NCBI GenBank assembly: GCA_009781815.1
Contig: WQVB01000054.1
Coordinates: 1 to 7,522, forward strand
Length of the DNA: 7,522 bases
Source of the DNA: Defluviitaleaceae bacterium
GTDB taxonomy: Bacteria > Bacillota > Clostridia > Lachnospirales > WRAX01
Direction: 5' to 3'
In this document: positions 5,878 to 7,522 of the stretch, piece after piece
Numbering within the stretch: position 1 is the first letter of the stretch
Layout: every line of letters starts with the position of its first letter
The notes under the pieces: generated by a model
The model's input: the letters and a program-made list of their open reading frames with translations, nothing else
What the model was told of the DNA's origin: nothing
Databases searched by the model: none
Position numbers and translations under genes: made by a program

Positions 5878-6978
5878 ATGACTTTCTTTGACCAAATAAA
5901 ACAAACGGCAAAGCTGATAAAAGAAAATCAAGATTTTGTGCAAAATGAGGCACAAACCATATCTTATCTTGTGTACCCGTTTTTGAAAGATGTGTTAGGG
6001 TATGACTCTGCAAGCCCACGAGAGGTTGCAAGAGAATATGGTGCAGATATAGCTGGCAAAAAGGGCGAAAAAGTAGATATCGCCCTGCTTGGCGAAGATG
6101 GCTCACCAAATATTTTGATAGAGGTGAAAAACTGCAAAGACAAACTGGGGGATGACCCCTTAACTCAACTACAAAGATATTTCCCCCACACGCCTGCAAG
6201 GGTCTGTATTTTGACAAATGGCTTGGTCTATAAATTTTACTCAGAAAAATCTGACGGCAACAACAAAACCAATTTAGATTCTGAACCTTTTTTAGAGGTG
6301 GATTTATTAAAATATGCTCAAAGCAATATTTTAGAGGATGAGACAATTAAAAAGCTTCAAAAATTCCAAAAGAAAGATTTTGATGTTGAAGAGATTTTAA
6401 ATGCGGCTGAAGATTTAAAATATACAAACGCCATGAAGGAATATTTTAAAAGGCAGCTTGATGCCCCTGATGAGGAGTTTGTGAGGGTTGTCATAAAAGG
6501 TCTAACCTTTGAGACGAGAAAGAGAAATATTGGTGAGCTATATGCCCCTCATGTAAAGCAAGCTTTGGTGGAGATTATAGGTGAGCGTGTAGGCAAGCGA
6601 ATTGCTGCAGCTGGAGACTTAGAGAGAAGCCAAGTGGCAGAGGTGGCTAAAGTTGATGAAGAACATATCGCTGATGCATCTGACGAAATAACGCCATCAC
6701 AAGAGGAGTTAGATTGCTATTACATAGTAAAGGCTATCTTAGCAAGAGCTATAGACCCATCCCGTGTTACTTTGGAAAAGACCAAAACGGTGTTTTCAAT
6801 ACGCCTAGATGGCAAGAGAAACAGCAACATATGTCGTCTAAATATTGGGGCTAGGGCAAAGTCTATGCAAATTATAGAGGCTGATAATAAATTTCAAAGA
6901 TATGATTTTGAAGATATAAACGGACTTTATGCTTTTGAGAAAGAGCTAATCGAACGCATAAATGTTTTATCTAGCTAA
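5878..6978 (+). CDS. Solitary protein with type I restriction HsdR N-terminal (PD-(D/E)xK) nuclease domain
   Basis: A 366-residue protein whose first ~150 residues resemble the nuclease domain of type I restriction R subunits. Visible features are helix Glu24 (NEAQTISYLVYPFLKDVLGYD), Y54-G-A-D, then the catalytic D67 (KVDIALL) and E82-V-K84 (ILIEVKNCKD), a QLQRYF helix (97-102) and LTNGLVYKFY (112-121). These fit the D...ExK Mg2+-dependent DNA-cleavage core. No helicase motor follows, so this is not a complete HsdR. The middle (150-270) is charged and helical; the C-terminal ~95 residues (from EELDCYYIVKAIL) look like a separate domain I recall from stand-alone relatives but cannot name. AGAGGA five bases upstream supports the ATG. 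No methyltransferase or specificity subunit is nearby. Its visibly more A/T-rich composition and repeat-laden 3' flank suggest acquisition by transfer. A role in DNA cleavage or phage defence is inference. Confidence 0.85.
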   Translation: MTFFDQIKQTAKLIKENQDFVQNEAQTISYLVYPFLKDVLGYDSASPREVAREYGADIAGKKGEKVDIALLGEDGSPNILIEVKNCKDKLGDDPLTQLQRYFPHTPARVCILTNGLVYKFYSEKSDGNNKTNLDSEPFLEVDLLKYAQSNILEDETIKKLQKFQKKDFDVEEILNAAEDLKYTNAMKEYFKRQLDAPDEEFVRVVIKGLTFETRKRNIGELYAPHVKQALVEIIGERVGKRIAAAGDLERSQVAEVAKVDEEHIADASDEITPSQEELDCYYIVKAILARAIDPSRVTLEKTKTVFSIRLDGKRNSNICRLNIGARAKSMQIIEADNKFQRYDFEDINGLYAFEKELIERINVLSS

Positions 6979-7013
6979 AATTACATCATTATGATGTCAA
7001 AATAAAATGTTAA

Positions 7014-7091
7014 CGTCATCCTGAACTTGATTCAGGATCTATGTGGGTTTGCACACGCCCAAATAGATCCCATGTCAAGCACGGGATGACG
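7014..7091. repeat. Hybrid facing pair of 27-bp units with short spacer
   Basis: The left unit 7014-7040 has the stem CCTGAA/TTCAGG. The right unit 7065-7091, read inverted, has CCCGTG/CATGGG with one G-T pair. The two arms thus come from different stem classes and pair imperfectly with each other, although each folds on itself. The 24-bp spacer resembles a shortened form of the spacer at 4305-4348 (both begin ATGT and contain CACCC or CGCCC). Confidence 0.85.
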
Positions 7092-7103
7092 TTTTTCTTT
7101 AAT

Positions 7104-7145
7104 TGTCATTGCGGGCTTGATCCGCAATCTCCTTACTGCAATGAC
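7104..7145. repeat. TGCGGG-type palindromic unit with truncated facing partner
   Basis: The unit 7104-7130 has GTCAT, TGCGGG, CTTGA, TCCGCA and ATCT (one G-T pair in the stem). Seven bases later GCAATGAC (7138-7145) is the inverse of its first eight bases, as if the right-hand unit had been cut down. With the pair at 7014-7091 it fills much of the 291-bp gap between the HsdR_N gene and comM; no gene is seen there. Confidence 0.75.
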
Positions 7146-7202
7146 GTAGATGCGGGATGATAAAATCAATGCACTTTGCCCACTCCCGACGAGCAGGAAA
7201 AC

Positions 7203-7231
7203 TTGACAAATGGCGAAAAATGGGTTATTAT
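7203..7231 (+). promoter_or_regulatory. Strong sigma-A-type promoter for comM/yifB
   Basis: A perfect TTGACA (7203-7208) is followed after 17 bases by TATTAT (7226-7231). The predicted start of transcription is about 30 bases before the ATG, with the ribosome binding site AAGGGGG in between. The Mg-chelatase-like gene therefore has its own promoter downstream of the repeats. Confidence 0.8.
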
Positions 7232-7269
7232 GGAGGCAAAATTGCGGATTATTTTAAGGGGGATTTGGC

Positions 7270-7522
7270 ATGGTTGCAAAGGTGCTATCAGGGGCTTTAA
7301 ACGGGGTAGAGGGGCAAGGTATTTTAGTTGAGGTAGACATGGTGGCATCTATGCCCGCTTTTGACATCGTTGGCCTGCCCGACAGTGCCGTTAAAGAGAG
7401 CAAAGAGCGTGTGCGTACAGCCCTTCGCAACTCTCACATATCTCTACCGCCTAGGCGTATAACCGTAAACCTTGCCCCTGCGGACATTCGCAAAGAGGGG
7501 CCTGCTTATGATTTGCCCATTG
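7270..7522 (+). CDS. comM: YifB/ComM-family Mg-chelatase-like AAA+ ATPase, 3' end cut by window edge
   Basis: The first 84 residues of a protein that normally runs to about 500. It begins MVAKVLSGALNGVEG, continues with the conserved FDIVGLPDSAVKESKERVR (31-49) and ITVNLAPADIRKEGPAYDLPI (64-84), the diagnostic N-terminal (S5-fold/LonC-like, ChlI-type) region of YifB/ComM. The AAA+ ATPase part lies beyond the window. ComM was shown in Vibrio cholerae to be a hexameric helicase promoting branch migration during natural transformation; in Firmicutes the role is assumed to be similar but is less studied. AAGGGGG (7256-7262) lies seven bases before the ATG, and a strong promoter precedes it. The gene is apparently intact as far as visible. 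Confidence 0.95.
   Translation, partial: MVAKVLSGALNGVEGQGILVEVDMVASMPAFDIVGLPDSAVKESKERVRTALRNSHISLPPRRITVNLAPADIRKEGPAYDLPI

Noticed and set aside
5876..6346. Minus-strand open frame of 156 codons opposite the HsdR_N gene
   Set aside because: It lies opposite a well-supported gene with clear domain motifs, and its translation shows no recognisable family.
6983..6997. Hairpin ACATCA-TTA-TGATGT after the HsdR_N gene as an intrinsic terminator
   Set aside because: The stem is short and A/T-rich and no run of T follows, so termination here is not supported.
7166..7348. Minus-strand open frame of 60 codons over the comM promoter and start
   Set aside because: It overlaps a strong promoter and conserved YifB/ComM coding sequence, and its proline-rich translation looks like a shadow.

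Overview
The window looks like a chromosomal segment of a low-to-medium G+C Bacillota, most likely a Clostridia-type anaerobe. This is inferred from the gene families: an EFR1-type flavodoxin/2[4Fe-4S] protein, a two-lobed TM1586-like nitroreductase, an NRLD-variant RluA pseudouridine synthase, strong GGAGG ribosome binding sites and sigma-A-like promoters. No rRNA or species marker is present, so finer placement is not possible.

Layout. Positions 1-5736 are read from the minus strand. In transcription order they hold prfB (peptide release factor 2, with a programmed frameshift), a two-gene unit (GNAT acetyltransferase, then EFR1 ferredoxin), an RluA-family pseudouridine synthase, and an overlapping pair (nitroreductase, then a second GNAT acetyltransferase that leaves the window at base 1). 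A 141-bp gap with back-to-back promoters (5737-5877) separates prfB from a plus-strand solitary gene with a type I restriction HsdR N-terminal nuclease domain. Next comes the 5' part of a comM/yifB Mg-chelatase-like gene with its own strong promoter, running off the right end. The genes are mainly housekeeping (termination, rRNA modification) mixed with small redox and acetyltransferase genes. They do not form one pathway.

The most notable content lies between the genes. All four intergenic gaps longer than 200 bp (1421-1857, 2755-2999, 4233-4628, 6979-7269) hold related palindromic repeats. The basic unit is 27 bp: a constant GTCAT, CTTGA centre and ATCT end, with an inner stem whose two arms differ between copies in a compensatory way. 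Units occur as facing pairs separated by 24-48 bp, and three of these pairs share a related spacer although their stems differ. Two gaps also carry a 127-bp MITE-like element with 14-bp terminal inverted repeats (copies about 94% identical), nested within longer outer inverted repeats. Together they look like a layered, non-autonomous repeat family. No transposase is present in the window.

Other points of interest are a prfB recoding site whose Shine-Dalgarno-like run sits one codon further from the slip codon than usual, and a parS-like CACGTG palindrome at the start of the EFR1 gene.
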